Source: DATDCV01 sp036524155 | GTDB taxonomy: Bacteria > Verrucomicrobiota > Verrucomicrobiia > Limisphaerales > UBA8199 | Length of the DNA: 19,596 nt | Assembly (NCBI GenBank): GCA_036524155.1 | Contig: DATDCV010000243.1 | Span: 1-19,596 of the forward strand | Direction of reading: 5' to 3' | Shown: piece by piece, positions 6,696 to 14,548 of the stretch | How the letters are laid out: each line of letters begins with the position of its first letter | Numbering within the stretch: position 1 is the stretch's first letter | Notes under the pieces: model-generated | Seen by the model: only the letters and a program-made list of their open reading frames with translations | Databases searched by the model: none | What the model was told of the DNA's origin: nothing | Translations under genes and position numbers: made by a program

Positions 6696-7685
6696 ATGTA
6701 CTCTCCGGCCATGACCTTGCTTCTGAGCGGCGTTGTGGGCGTTGCGCTGGCGCTGAATGCCGCTGGTGGTGCGAGTAATGGGGTTCCAGCAGACGGACCC
6801 GCCGCGTCACAAACCAACGCGCCCGCAGACAAAGAGTACGAAAAGCTGGCGGCTGACGACGAGGCCGCTCAAACCGAAGTGGAACTATGGCGTCGGACGA
6901 ACAAGACGCTCACCGCGAAAGGGATCGGCATGGCGCAACCCGAACTGGATCGCCGGATCCGCGAGCGCCTGGATCCGATTGACAAAGCATACGCCGATTT
7001 CCTGGGGCGTCATCCGAACCACGCCCGCGCCCGCTTGTCCTACGGGTGCTTTCTCAACGAGCGGCTGGACGAGGCCGGGGCGCAGAGGCAATGGGAAAAA
7101 GCGCTCGAACTGGACCCCGGGAACGCGGATGCTTACAGCAACCTGGCAGGCCGGTACAGCGAGATCGGCCCGGCCAAAAAGGCATTCGAGTATTTCAACA
7201 AGGCCATCGAGCTGAAGCCTTCGGAGGCGAGTTATTATCACAATTTCGCCGACACCCTGTATGTGCTGCGCGCTCATGCCATGGCCGCATACGGCCTGAG
7301 CGAGCAGCAGATTTTTTCGAAGGCGCTGAAGCTTTACAGCAACGCGGCGTGGCTCGAGCCACGGAATTTTACCTTCGCGTTGGATGTGGGCCAGACGTAC
7401 TACGCGTTCAAACCGCTGCCTTACGATGAGGCCCTCGGGGCCTGGACCAACGCGCTCCGCAGCGCGCACAATCAAGACGAGCGCGAAGACGTTTATCTGC
7501 ACCTGGCCCGGGTAAAGTTTCTCGCTGGACGGCTGTCAGAGGCACGGGCGCAGCTCGACTCGGTTACCAACCAGAGTCGCGCCAACCTGAAAGCGGCGTT
7601 GCTCCGGCATATCGAAGAAGAAGGACAAACGGCTAAGCCCACCTCCGACCCGCCGCGGGCGGGTAACAACGAGCGGAAGAAGTAG
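6696..7685 (+). CDS. Exported TPR-repeat protein
   Basis: A 329-residue protein. The N-terminus has a hydrophobic segment (about 6-24) ending in Ala/Gly residues, like a signal peptide but poor in basic residues. Tetratricopeptide repeats are seen from about 108 to 188 (HARARLSYGCFLNERLDEAG, QWEKALELDPGNADAYSNLA, AFEYFNKAIELKP), with further helical pairs to about 300 (ALKLYSNAAWLEPRN, VYLHLARVKFLAGRLSEARA). TPR domains mediate protein-protein contacts; a periplasmic scaffold role is likely but the partner is unknown. ATG 6711 is an alternative start. The charged tail ends in RKK. Confidence 0.8.
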   Translation: MYSPAMTLLLSGVVGVALALNAAGGASNGVPADGPAASQTNAPADKEYEKLAADDEAAQTEVELWRRTNKTLTAKGIGMAQPELDRRIRERLDPIDKAYADFLGRHPNHARARLSYGCFLNERLDEAGAQRQWEKALELDPGNADAYSNLAGRYSEIGPAKKAFEYFNKAIELKPSEASYYHNFADTLYVLRAHAMAAYGLSEQQIFSKALKLYSNAAWLEPRNFTFALDVGQTYYAFKPLPYDEALGAWTNALRSAHNQDEREDVYLHLARVKFLAGRLSEARAQLDSVTNQSRANLKAALLRHIEEEGQTAKPTSDPPRAGNNERKK

Positions 7686-7736
7686 CTAAAAAGTCAGGAG
7701 GAGGATAGCCCGCCGAAGACGCAGAAGGCGCAGAAG

Positions 7737-8018
7737 TCAAACCAGAGAGGTGGAAAGAGGGCGCTTCGTCGCCCCGTGCCGCTTGTCATCGTAGCCAATG
7801 GGCGGCTCCCACTCATCCCGGAGGCAACCAACATCTCGCGCCGCCGTTTTGACCGAAACCTCCAGGTCACGCGCGATGCTGGTGCAGTTCGGGTGAAGCC
7901 CGTCCTGCAACCAGCCGAAAATCTTTTTCATCCGCACGAACGTTCGCCGCTTGACCCCGTTCGGCCGTGTTTTCAGTTCCGACTTCGGATTTCGCTTTTC
8001 GGATTTCCTGATCTTCAT
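7737..8018 (-). pseudogene. Truncated YafY/WYL-type regulator, HTH part only
   Basis: The frame contains the N-terminal helix-turn-helix typical of YafY-type WYL regulators: MKKIFGWLQDGLHPNCTSIA, RDLEVSVKTAARDVGCLRDE, then PIGYDDKRHG. Full-length members are about 300 or more residues and carry a WYL domain; here the sequence departs from the family after KRHG and stops 13 codons later. I see no WYL sequence in the following bases in any minus frame. The first 29 residues come from a GAAATCCGAA-type repeat sequence, so the functional start, if any, may be ATG 7931. It is transcribed away from the RHH-GHKL-TIR operon. It is probably a decayed gene, although a short HTH-only protein could still bind DNA. 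Confidence 0.6.
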
Positions 8019-8020
8019 GC

Positions 8021-8040
8021 CCCCATCCTATCAGGTGGGG
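8021..8040. repeat. Hairpin-forming inverted repeat in the leader of the truncated regulator
   Basis: CCCCATCCT and AGGTGGGG pair with one bulged base around ATC. It lies directly before the ATG at 8018. A GGGGTACCCC palindrome follows at 8054-8063. Confidence 0.5.
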
Positions 8041-8156
8041 TCGGTCAGATAGAGGGGTACCCCCAAAGATTTTCCAAAAAAGTTATTCACAGCTCCGCCT
8101 GTTCATAACAAAGCCTATACCAATGGCTTGTAACAGTACTCAGCGTGCTTGTAATT

Positions 8157-8196
8157 AAAGAAGTTAACTCTTTTATATAAAGAAGTTGACTTCTTT
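8157..8196. promoter_or_regulatory. Twin operator-like palindromes upstream of the RHH-GHKL-TIR operon
   Basis: The second copy (8179-8196) is AAAGAAGT-TG-ACTTCTTT, with perfect 8-bp arms. The first (8157-8174) is AAAGAAGTTAACTCTTTT, the same sequence with one base lost in the right arm. The copies are 22 bp apart, about two helical turns, so both would face the same side. A TATATA box (8174-8179) lies between them, with TTGTAA at 8149-8154 as a possible -35 at a long 19-bp spacing. The site ends 30 bases before the RHH gene start. Autoregulation by that RHH protein is the natural inference. Confidence 0.6.
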
Positions 8197-8226
8197 AGGC
8201 ATTTAGGCGAAAACAAGTGCACATTT

Positions 8227-9363
8227 ATGCTAATTTACGTTCGCATCCCTGAGCCCCTTAAGGCACGAGTTGACCAACTCGTAGCTCGCGGGCTCTACTC
8301 TGATTTGAGCGTCGCGGTAACAGTTGCCCTGGAGAACCTGCTGCTGGCAGAGGAGGAGCACCCCCAGGGTCAGCCCACGAAGCCTGCGGTAGCAAAACCC
8401 AAATCCAAGCCCACGCAGCCGGACCCGTTGGTCGAAGCAATTCGCACCGCTAGGAAGGCAGCGGGAATCGACGACAGCGACAACGGCCCCACGCCTGAAC
8501 GCCCAACGACTCTTACCTGGACAAAACCTCCCTCCGTCCCAGAAAAGCTCATCGCCCCGGTCCCAGCAGACCTCTTCAGCCTTGGCCAGCTCGTTCCAGT
8601 GGAGCGCTGGGTCTTCGGCCAGCAGAACAGAATGCTGCCGGCCAAAATCAACACACGGGTCCTCGTAACGCTCGTGGCCCAACGTAAGGCTGAAATCGAA
8701 CTGTTCGAGGCCGCCTCCAGCATCAGCGACCAGGCCGCGCTAGCCTTTGGCTTTCTAAACGACCTAGACACACGCTTTGACAGCGGAAAAGACGATAAAC
8801 TTACCACCGGCTTTCCCGAGCCTGACTCCGACAAAGCCCTGTCTCGCTACGCCAACCACTTCGCGGCCTACGAAAGCAAAGAAGGAAATCTCACCGGCAT
8901 GCTCCTCCAATGGAAATTCGCAGGCGTGAAGCGCGCCAAGAATAAGACATTCCTCCTCCCGACGCAGGCATGCATCGATTTCGCATCCCTGTCCAACCCG
9001 CTGCTCGATCGCCCCGTTACGCAGAAACCCGCCGACAAATTTAGCAGCGAGGAGACTGCCTGGCTGCTGGACCATGTCATCTCAAACGTCCCGGTCGAGG
9101 CATCTGCATTCAGAACGATTTTGGAAGGACTCCAGGCGCGCTGCAATACGCCCGACGCTCTTGATAAATACGTCCGCGAAAACGCGAAGGAAAAGCCCGA
9201 CGTGACCGACGCATTTGTCAGCACGCAGCGCAGCGGCGCCGTGACCCGCATGGCCGACATCGGCCTAGTCAGGCGCCAACGCGACGGAACCAAGGTTACC
9301 TACGAAATAACGGATTTGGCCACGGGCTGGCTGGAAAAGCTACGCGCCAAAAGTTCACAATAA
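8227..9363 (+). CDS. Ribbon-helix-helix / winged-helix protein, first gene of the GHKL-TIR operon
   Basis: A 378-residue protein. Residues 1-42 (IYVRIPEPLKARVDQLVARG, then SDLSVAVTVALENLL) fit a ribbon-helix-helix DNA-binding fold: one basic strand and two helices. A Pro/Lys/Ala-rich linker (about 43-115) follows. The middle (about 115-320) is helical and unrecognised. The C-terminus (about 330-372: QRSGAVTRMADIGLVRRQRD then GTKVTYEITDLATGWL) looks like a winged-helix module. The ATG at 8227 begins exactly at the RHH strand; its ribosome binding site is weak. The gene lies just after two palindromic operator-like sites and 36 bases before the GHKL ATPase gene, so it is probably the operon's regulator or a DNA-binding sensor subunit. 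At this length it is more than a simple antitoxin-type repressor. Confidence 0.62.
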   Translation: MLIYVRIPEPLKARVDQLVARGLYSDLSVAVTVALENLLLAEEEHPQGQPTKPAVAKPKSKPTQPDPLVEAIRTARKAAGIDDSDNGPTPERPTTLTWTKPPSVPEKLIAPVPADLFSLGQLVPVERWVFGQQNRMLPAKINTRVLVTLVAQRKAEIELFEAASSISDQAALAFGFLNDLDTRFDSGKDDKLTTGFPEPDSDKALSRYANHFAAYESKEGNLTGMLLQWKFAGVKRAKNKTFLLPTQACIDFASLSNPLLDRPVTQKPADKFSSEETAWLLDHVISNVPVEASAFRTILEGLQARCNTPDALDKYVRENAKEKPDVTDAFVSTQRSGAVTRMADIGLVRRQRDGTKVTYEITDLATGWLEKLRAKSSQ

Positions 9364-9399
9364 ACGGCAACAACACCAACAAGGACAGGAGCAGAAAAT

Positions 9400-11784
9400 A
9401 TGGCATCAAAGACCGCCGGTTCTGCCGGCGTGAAAACAAAAGTCAGTAACCCGAATGAAGAACTGTGTTACGCGCTCTTACGCGCGGAGTCGGAGGCTGA
9501 AGTGACCCAAATCCTGGAAGCCGGCGGCATTCTCAAGAATGAGGACGACTGGAAGCCTCTCGGCGACACGGAAAACAACTGGAGCGCTGCAGGAAATCAG
9601 CAAAGTGCCGCCGCCGGAGCGTTGGTCGAGAAAATGATTAACGGCATAGACGCCGTTCTGATTTACGAATGCCTAAAGCGCGGGATTGACGCCACGTCAA
9701 CCAAGGCCCCAGCCTCAATGGCCGAAGCCGCCAAAAAGTTCTTCGACGTCCCCAACGGTCGACTCGAAAACGTCCCTTCACGGGACAGAACTGTTCTGGC
9801 AGAGCGCGTTCAACTTGTCGCCGTGGGCAGCAAGGACCAACCAAACTACCTCGTCATAGACAAAGGCGAGGGCCAGGCTCCCGCAGATTTCCCCGATACC
9901 TTCCTGTCCCTGGCAAAATCCAATAAGCTGCACATCCACTTCGTGCAGGGAAAATATAACGCTGGCGGAACCGGAGCGCTCCGCTTCTGCGGCCGCGAAA
10001 ACTATCAGTTAATTGTTTCGCGGCGCGCACCAGGGCTGCCCGTCAAAAAAACGGGCAGTACCAGTGGCGAGTGGGGATTCACGCTGATACGCCGGCTCCG
10101 GCCCAGCGAGGGAACCTCCCGCCGTAATTCGATGTACGTTTACTACGCCCCAGGTGGAAATGTGCCCTCATTTCCCGCCAAGGCGCTCCACGTGCTGCCC
10201 GGGAACGGCGCACCGGGTAAGCCGCCAGTCTCATACCTGGAACCACTCGAGTTCGGTTCCTGCATCAAGCTCTATACTTACCGTTGGAACGCAATCGGCA
10301 CTGCCACACTCGAAGCTCGGTACCAACTGAACAAGTACCTGCACAATCTCGTTCTCCCCCTACGGGTTACCGAAGCCCGTCAGGGATACCGAGCAAATTA
10401 TTACAGTACCACGGTATCCGGCGGCTCCATCGATGAGAATACCGACCTGGACCTCGGGCCAGCCAGCGGCTCCATCGCGCTCCCACGAGGCTTGGGCACC
10501 ATCCCCGTCGAGCTGAAGGTATTCAAAGACAAGAAAGAAGACGGTACACCGCTCAACCCACGACGCCTACCAAGCGGAATTCTCTTCACGGTTAACGGCC
10601 AAGTCCACGGAACGCTACCGCCAAATTTTGCAACCAGGAAACTGGGCTTCGACTACCTCGAAGACTATCTCCTGCTTGTCGTTGATGCCACGCAAATGCC
10701 CACTGACTTTCGGGAAGACTTCTTCATGACCTCGCGCGACCGGCTGGCCGAGGTAGAGGACCGTGAGTTCGTCGAGAATGAGATTAAGGAATTCCTAAAG
10801 AGCCACGAGGGGCTCCGTGCGCTTAATAACAAACGCAAGCAAGAGGCAATCACAAAGTCGGTAGAGGATGACGAACCGCTCAACCTGCTCCAGGAGCTCA
10901 TCAACGCCGACCCAACACTGGCCGCGCTATTCGGCTCTGGTGACAAACTAAAAATTCCCTACGGCGACCAAAAGCAGGTCGTCGAATACAAGGGACAGAG
11001 GTTCCCCACTTTCTTCCGGCTCAAAAAACCGAACTTGGTGAAGGATTGCCCAATAAACCGAGTTTGCCGCGTGGAATTCGAAACCGACGCCACGGACGAC
11101 TACTTCTCGCGCGGCGACGACCCTGGCACCTTTGAGGTAATCCCGCCCAGTTTCAACCAAGGTTACAGGTTGTTTCACGGGACCTGCTCCGCCAAGTTCT
11201 GCCCGCCAATCAACTGCGAGGTTGGTGACCTCATTGACGTGGAAGTAAGGGTCTCGGACGCAGGCCACGAGGTAAGCCCATTCGTATGTAAGTTCAAAAT
11301 CCGGGTTACCCCAAAGGAATTCTCAGAACCGGTCGAGCCGCGCCCCAAGCCTGAGCCGAAAGGTGGCGGGTTAAGCCTTCCGACTATCAACGAAGTCACC
11401 AAGCCCCAGTGGCCCCAGAACAAGTTCACGGAACATTCTGGCCTCAGGTTCACAGGCGGCCGTGATGGAGAGCCACTCGAAGCCAACGTCAACATGGAAA
11501 ACCTATACCTGACCAACGAGCTGGCCAGAGCCAAAGATGACGGTGAACGCGTCCTCATCCGCCATTACTACAAACACGGTCTCGTTCTCGTGGCCCTCGG
11601 CATGCTTCAGGAGGCCAAGCGCCACAAGCCCGAGCCCCAGAACGAAGAGGAACCCACCCGCTCACCCGAAGACCAGTTAGCCGACGATTTCGCCACGATC
11701 GCCCGGCTGTCCGGTGGCGTCGCCGCGGTCATCATCCCGGTTGTGCGCAATCTGGCCGCCGTGGCTGCCAAAATCACCGCCTGA
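9400..11784 (+). CDS. Large GHKL (Hsp90/MutL/MORC-like) ATPase
   Basis: A 794-residue protein. The Bergerat ATP-binding fold is visible as the N-box LVEKMINGIDAV (Glu77, Asn81, Asp84), the G1 box IDKGEGQ (Asp154, Gly156, Gly158) and the lid/G2 box QGKYNAGGTGAL (183-194). The sequence after about 210, with strands such as GEWGFTLIRRLR and a YLEDYLLLVVDATQMPTDFR block, would be the transducer part. Residues about 530-660 are beta-rich, and about 660-690 form a Pro/Glu/Lys-rich linker. The last 25-30 residues (GGVAAVIIPVVRNLAAVAAK) are hydrophobic and could be a helix that inserts into membrane or an assembly surface. A good AGGAG site (9387-9391) stands 8 bases before the ATG. Family ATPases dimerise on ATP to clamp DNA or clients. 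With TIR directly downstream, it is likely the sensing or gating subunit; this is inference. Confidence 0.75.
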   Translation: MASKTAGSAGVKTKVSNPNEELCYALLRAESEAEVTQILEAGGILKNEDDWKPLGDTENNWSAAGNQQSAAAGALVEKMINGIDAVLIYECLKRGIDATSTKAPASMAEAAKKFFDVPNGRLENVPSRDRTVLAERVQLVAVGSKDQPNYLVIDKGEGQAPADFPDTFLSLAKSNKLHIHFVQGKYNAGGTGALRFCGRENYQLIVSRRAPGLPVKKTGSTSGEWGFTLIRRLRPSEGTSRRNSMYVYYAPGGNVPSFPAKALHVLPGNGAPGKPPVSYLEPLEFGSCIKLYTYRWNAIGTATLEARYQLNKYLHNLVLPLRVTEARQGYRANYYSTTVSGGSIDENTDLDLGPASGSIALPRGLGTIPVELKVFKDKKEDGTPLNPRRLPSGILFTVNGQVHGTLPPNFATRKLGFDYLEDYLLLVVDATQMPTDFREDFFMTSRDRLAEVEDREFVENEIKEFLKSHEGLRALNNKRKQEAITKSVEDDEPLNLLQELINADPTLAALFGSGDKLKIPYGDQKQVVEYKGQRFPTFFRLKKPNLVKDCPINRVCRVEFETDATDDYFSRGDDPGTFEVIPPSFNQGYRLFHGTCSAKFCPPINCEVGDLIDVEVRVSDAGHEVSPFVCKFKIRVTPKEFSEPVEPRPKPEPKGGGLSLPTINEVTKPQWPQNKFTEHSGLRFTGGRDGEPLEANVNMENLYLTNELARAKDDGERVLIRHYYKHGLVLVALGMLQEAKRHKPEPQNEEEPTRSPEDQLADDFATIARLSGGVAAVIIPVVRNLAAVAAKITA

Positions 11785-11801
11785 AGAACATTGCATAGGA
11801 T

Positions 11802-12791
11802 ATGCACGACTTCTTCGTAAGCTACAACAAGGCCGACGCGCGCTGGGCGACAGGTATCGGAGACTGGCTCGACCAGGCTGGATTCACCACCATTTTACAG
11901 GCGCAGGATTTCGTGCCCGGCTCGAACTTCGTTTCTGAAATGCACCGCGCCTTACAGGCCGCACGGCGGTTGATAATGGTGCTCTCTCCCGATTACCTGC
12001 GCGCCAAGTTCCCGGAGGCGGAGTGGACGGCCGCGTTCTCTTCCGATCCTACCAACGACAAAAGAACGCTGGTACCAGTCCGCGTCCGCGACTGCCAACC
12101 GCCCGGCCTGCTCAAACCCATCGTCTACATTGACCTTGTGGGCCTCAGCGCAGATCGCGCCCGAGAAAGGTTCATAACCGGAATCACCGCCTGCCTCAGA
12201 GGTAAGCAGCCCCCGATCGCACCCCTGCCACCCGCACCAGAGCCGCCGGGCCAGCCGGCATCCGTCCACCAAACCGCGACCGGAAACAGCAATTTTCAGG
12301 TTGGCGGCGATTTTATCATGTACGACCAGCCACCCGCCCAAAAGGTTGTATTAGAGCGCCGGGAAGGGAGCATCTCGCCAGCCCAAGCTCGCCAAATCCA
12401 CCTCTGGATCGAACGACTGGCAGAAGGGACAGTCGGAATGAGCCGCGAGCGCGCCTTTGGCATGTGGTGGAAACGGTTCAAGACACGTTTCGATGTCGAA
12501 AAATACGAATCACTGCCGGCGGAGAAAATGCCCGAGGCAGAGGCTTGGGTTCGACAGCAGTCAGCAATCGGCACCAGGTCTCTCAAGACCAAAGCCCCCG
12601 ATTCCTGGCGCCGCGCACGATACGGCGCCATACACCAAGCCATGGAGCGCCTCGGAGTGGACAAACTTACCTATTACGCCACCGTAGCAGAGCGGTTGAG
12701 AATGAAGCCGTTCACGTCGCTAAAGACCCTCACAAAACGAGACCTCGAAAGGGTTTATACCATGGCGCTACGCGATGCCGGGGGCCGATGA
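11802..12791 (+). CDS. TIR-domain protein with C-terminal ORF6C-like domain
   Basis: A 329-residue protein. Residues 1-133 are a TIR domain: FFVSYNKADARWATGIGDWL, then FTTILQAQDFVPGSNF, then LIMVLSPDYLRAKFPEAEW, where Glu74 in AEW matches the usual catalytic glutamate of bacterial TIR NADases. A Pro-rich linker (136-152) leads to GNSNFQVGGDFIMY (161-174), a short glycine/asparagine strand motif seen in several bacterial conflict proteins. Residues 190-251 (SISPAQARQIHLWIERLAEG, RAFGMWWKRFKTRFDVEKY, MPEAEAWV) resemble the phage ORF6C domain, found at the C-terminus of antirepressor-type proteins. The start is 17 bases after the GHKL stop, so translation is probably coupled. Its 3' end faces the receiver-like gene 23 bases away. 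It is probably an NAD-consuming effector that acts when triggered. Confidence 0.78.
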   Translation: MHDFFVSYNKADARWATGIGDWLDQAGFTTILQAQDFVPGSNFVSEMHRALQAARRLIMVLSPDYLRAKFPEAEWTAAFSSDPTNDKRTLVPVRVRDCQPPGLLKPIVYIDLVGLSADRARERFITGITACLRGKQPPIAPLPPAPEPPGQPASVHQTATGNSNFQVGGDFIMYDQPPAQKVVLERREGSISPAQARQIHLWIERLAEGTVGMSRERAFGMWWKRFKTRFDVEKYESLPAEKMPEAEAWVRQQSAIGTRSLKTKAPDSWRRARYGAIHQAMERLGVDKLTYYATVAERLRMKPFTSLKTLTKRDLERVYTMALRDAGGR

Positions 12792-12814
12792 AGCATGATC
12801 ACGGGCCCAGCCGC

Positions 12815-14548
12815 CTAACCGCCCGCCGTTGGAGGCACAGGCTCACCAGCAGGCCTTGCCTGGCCTGGAGTACCCCTAGAATCTGATTCCGCCCTGGCAA
12901 AATCGTAATCCAGCGCCGCCCGTGTCTGAAAAGTCGCCCACGCGGCAAGGATGGCTGTAGCAGTTGCCGGCTCCACGCGCCCGACACGCCGCAACGGATA
13001 CTTCACCCAACCACCCTCTACAGCGCCCTGGAGATTCGCAGCACGCCGCCCGATCGTAATTGCTGGCACCCTGGGGTCGGCCCCCTTTGGGAAAAACTCC
13101 CCCATCGCCCGATTCAATCGGCGTGTCCAGCCACCAGTCAACGCAATTGCGGGCTGCGCATGGTCACGACGGAGCTGAACAGAGCCGTCAGCGTTGAAGA
13201 CTGCCAGGTCCATGACCGAAAGGTCCACCACAACAGCGTTCTGAAAATCCACTTGCCACTGCTTTCCATCCCTGAACACGCCCCTCAAATCGAAATACCG
13301 GGCACCTCCAGCCGAAGGCTTTCCAGCTTCCCCGACATACTCATTAACCAAGACGAGCAGGCCCGCCTGCGCCCGCCGCCTGCCATTCTCCCGAATCATC
13401 AAATCGCAAGGCTGGGCGAGTAATATACACCGCTCCTTCTCCTCACACTCGAACACATCACCGCAGACTAAAGGAGCGTGCAACGCGTTCAACCCGGCTC
13501 CGTCCTCAAAAACCTCCCGCTCGCGCCATTCCCGAAACAGCGTCATCTCCGCCAACGGCTTTGCCGACCGGAACTCGGTTGTCTTTCGCCTGAAATTACG
13601 GGCCCTATGTATCAGGGCCTGCACCCGCTCCTCCCGCAGCGCCCGGTTCAGTGCGTATCGCCGCTGGATCTGAAACACTCGGAGCAGTACGTCGTATTCC
13701 AAAACACCCTCTTCCGCCGGGTTCTCGAACAACACCTGCTCCAAATCTGAAACGGACTGCCTGGTCAGGACTCCGGCCGTGTTTCGCGCGGACTCCTGAG
13801 TCACTTCCGAAATCATGTACGCCAACTCGCCGTTAAACCTATGCGTCATTACAGACCGAATCGCCTGCGCAAAGCGCACGTCAATTGAGTCACCGCCACT
13901 CTGCCGCTTTGATAGAACGCAGAATCGGTGAGGCGGCAGCCCTTTTTCCACGGCCAAATCCACCCTCCTTTGCTCCTGCTCCGCCTCTGTGCAGGTGTGC
14001 GTAAGCAGGATACAAAAGGCCCCAGCCGTTTTAACCAACTCCGTCAACAGGTCGATGCCATCCAAACCCGCGCGCTCGCGGCTGAACTCCCGGTCGATTA
14101 AGAACAGCGTGTCGTCGCCCGCCGTCCCAAATTGTTGCACCCCCGTCGATGTCCAAGTAGCCATGCTAAAGGTGCGTAAGCCATCCCCGAAGGCACCCAG
14201 CAGCTCCCCAAAGTCGGCTGGCGACAAATCCGGCTGTGCCACCTGCTCGACAGCAACCACCCCGTTCAACCCCGCGAGCTGGCGCACCGCCTCGGCCAGC
14301 TGCTCATCCCCCAGGTTCTGCATGATTTCGATGCAGGCCTCCTCCACCTCAGGTTTCGGCCGCGCCAAATCAATAGCAGCAAAGGCCGGCACATCCACTT
14401 TACCCGAGCCTCGCTCCTTCAGCCTCAAAATATGCCCGAGCGTGGCTTCTGCCAGCTCATCGCGCGAGGGTGAAGCAAAAAAATCATCCACCCACACAAT
14501 GCGGGTTATTCCAGCAGCCGCCAGACACCGAGATGTCTTGCTGCTCAT
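12815..14548 (-). CDS. Receiver-like (response-regulator-type) protein with a large insertion and unknown C-terminal domain
   Basis: A 577-residue protein. The phospho-receiver signature is spread over the first 220 residues: ITRIVWVDD (Asp21, Asp22), DDTLFLIDREF (Asp152, predicted phospho-acceptor), CILLTHT (Thr183) and CVLSKRQ (Lys214). About 110 residues of extra sequence lie between the first acidic pair and the acceptor aspartate. I recall such long receiver-like domains as partners of Hsp90-like ATPases in conflict loci. The C-terminal half (about 225-577) holds an RNFRRKTTEFR basic segment, ILLAQPCDLMIRENGRRR (376-392) and more beta-rich sequence; its function is not recognised. The start ATG overlaps the stop of the dual-GHKL gene (ATGA), so the two are translationally coupled. 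It is probably the output or effector of the dual-GHKL sensor. Confidence 0.7.
   Translation of the reverse strand: MSSKTSRCLAAAGITRIVWVDDFFASPSRDELAEATLGHILRLKERGSGKVDVPAFAAIDLARPKPEVEEACIEIMQNLGDEQLAEAVRQLAGLNGVVAVEQVAQPDLSPADFGELLGAFGDGLRTFSMATWTSTGVQQFGTAGDDTLFLIDREFSRERAGLDGIDLLTELVKTAGAFCILLTHTCTEAEQEQRRVDLAVEKGLPPHRFCVLSKRQSGGDSIDVRFAQAIRSVMTHRFNGELAYMISEVTQESARNTAGVLTRQSVSDLEQVLFENPAEEGVLEYDVLLRVFQIQRRYALNRALREERVQALIHRARNFRRKTTEFRSAKPLAEMTLFREWREREVFEDGAGLNALHAPLVCGDVFECEEKERCILLAQPCDLMIRENGRRRAQAGLLVLVNEYVGEAGKPSAGGARYFDLRGVFRDGKQWQVDFQNAVVVDLSVMDLAVFNADGSVQLRRDHAQPAIALTGGWTRRLNRAMGEFFPKGADPRVPAITIGRRAANLQGAVEGGWVKYPLRRVGRVEPATATAILAAWATFQTRAALDYDFARAESDSRGTPGQARPAGEPVPPTAGG

Noticed and set aside
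11802..12791. Thoeris system
   Set aside because: A TIR gene is present, but there is no ThsA-type SLOG or Macro protein nearby; the partner is a GHKL ATPase.
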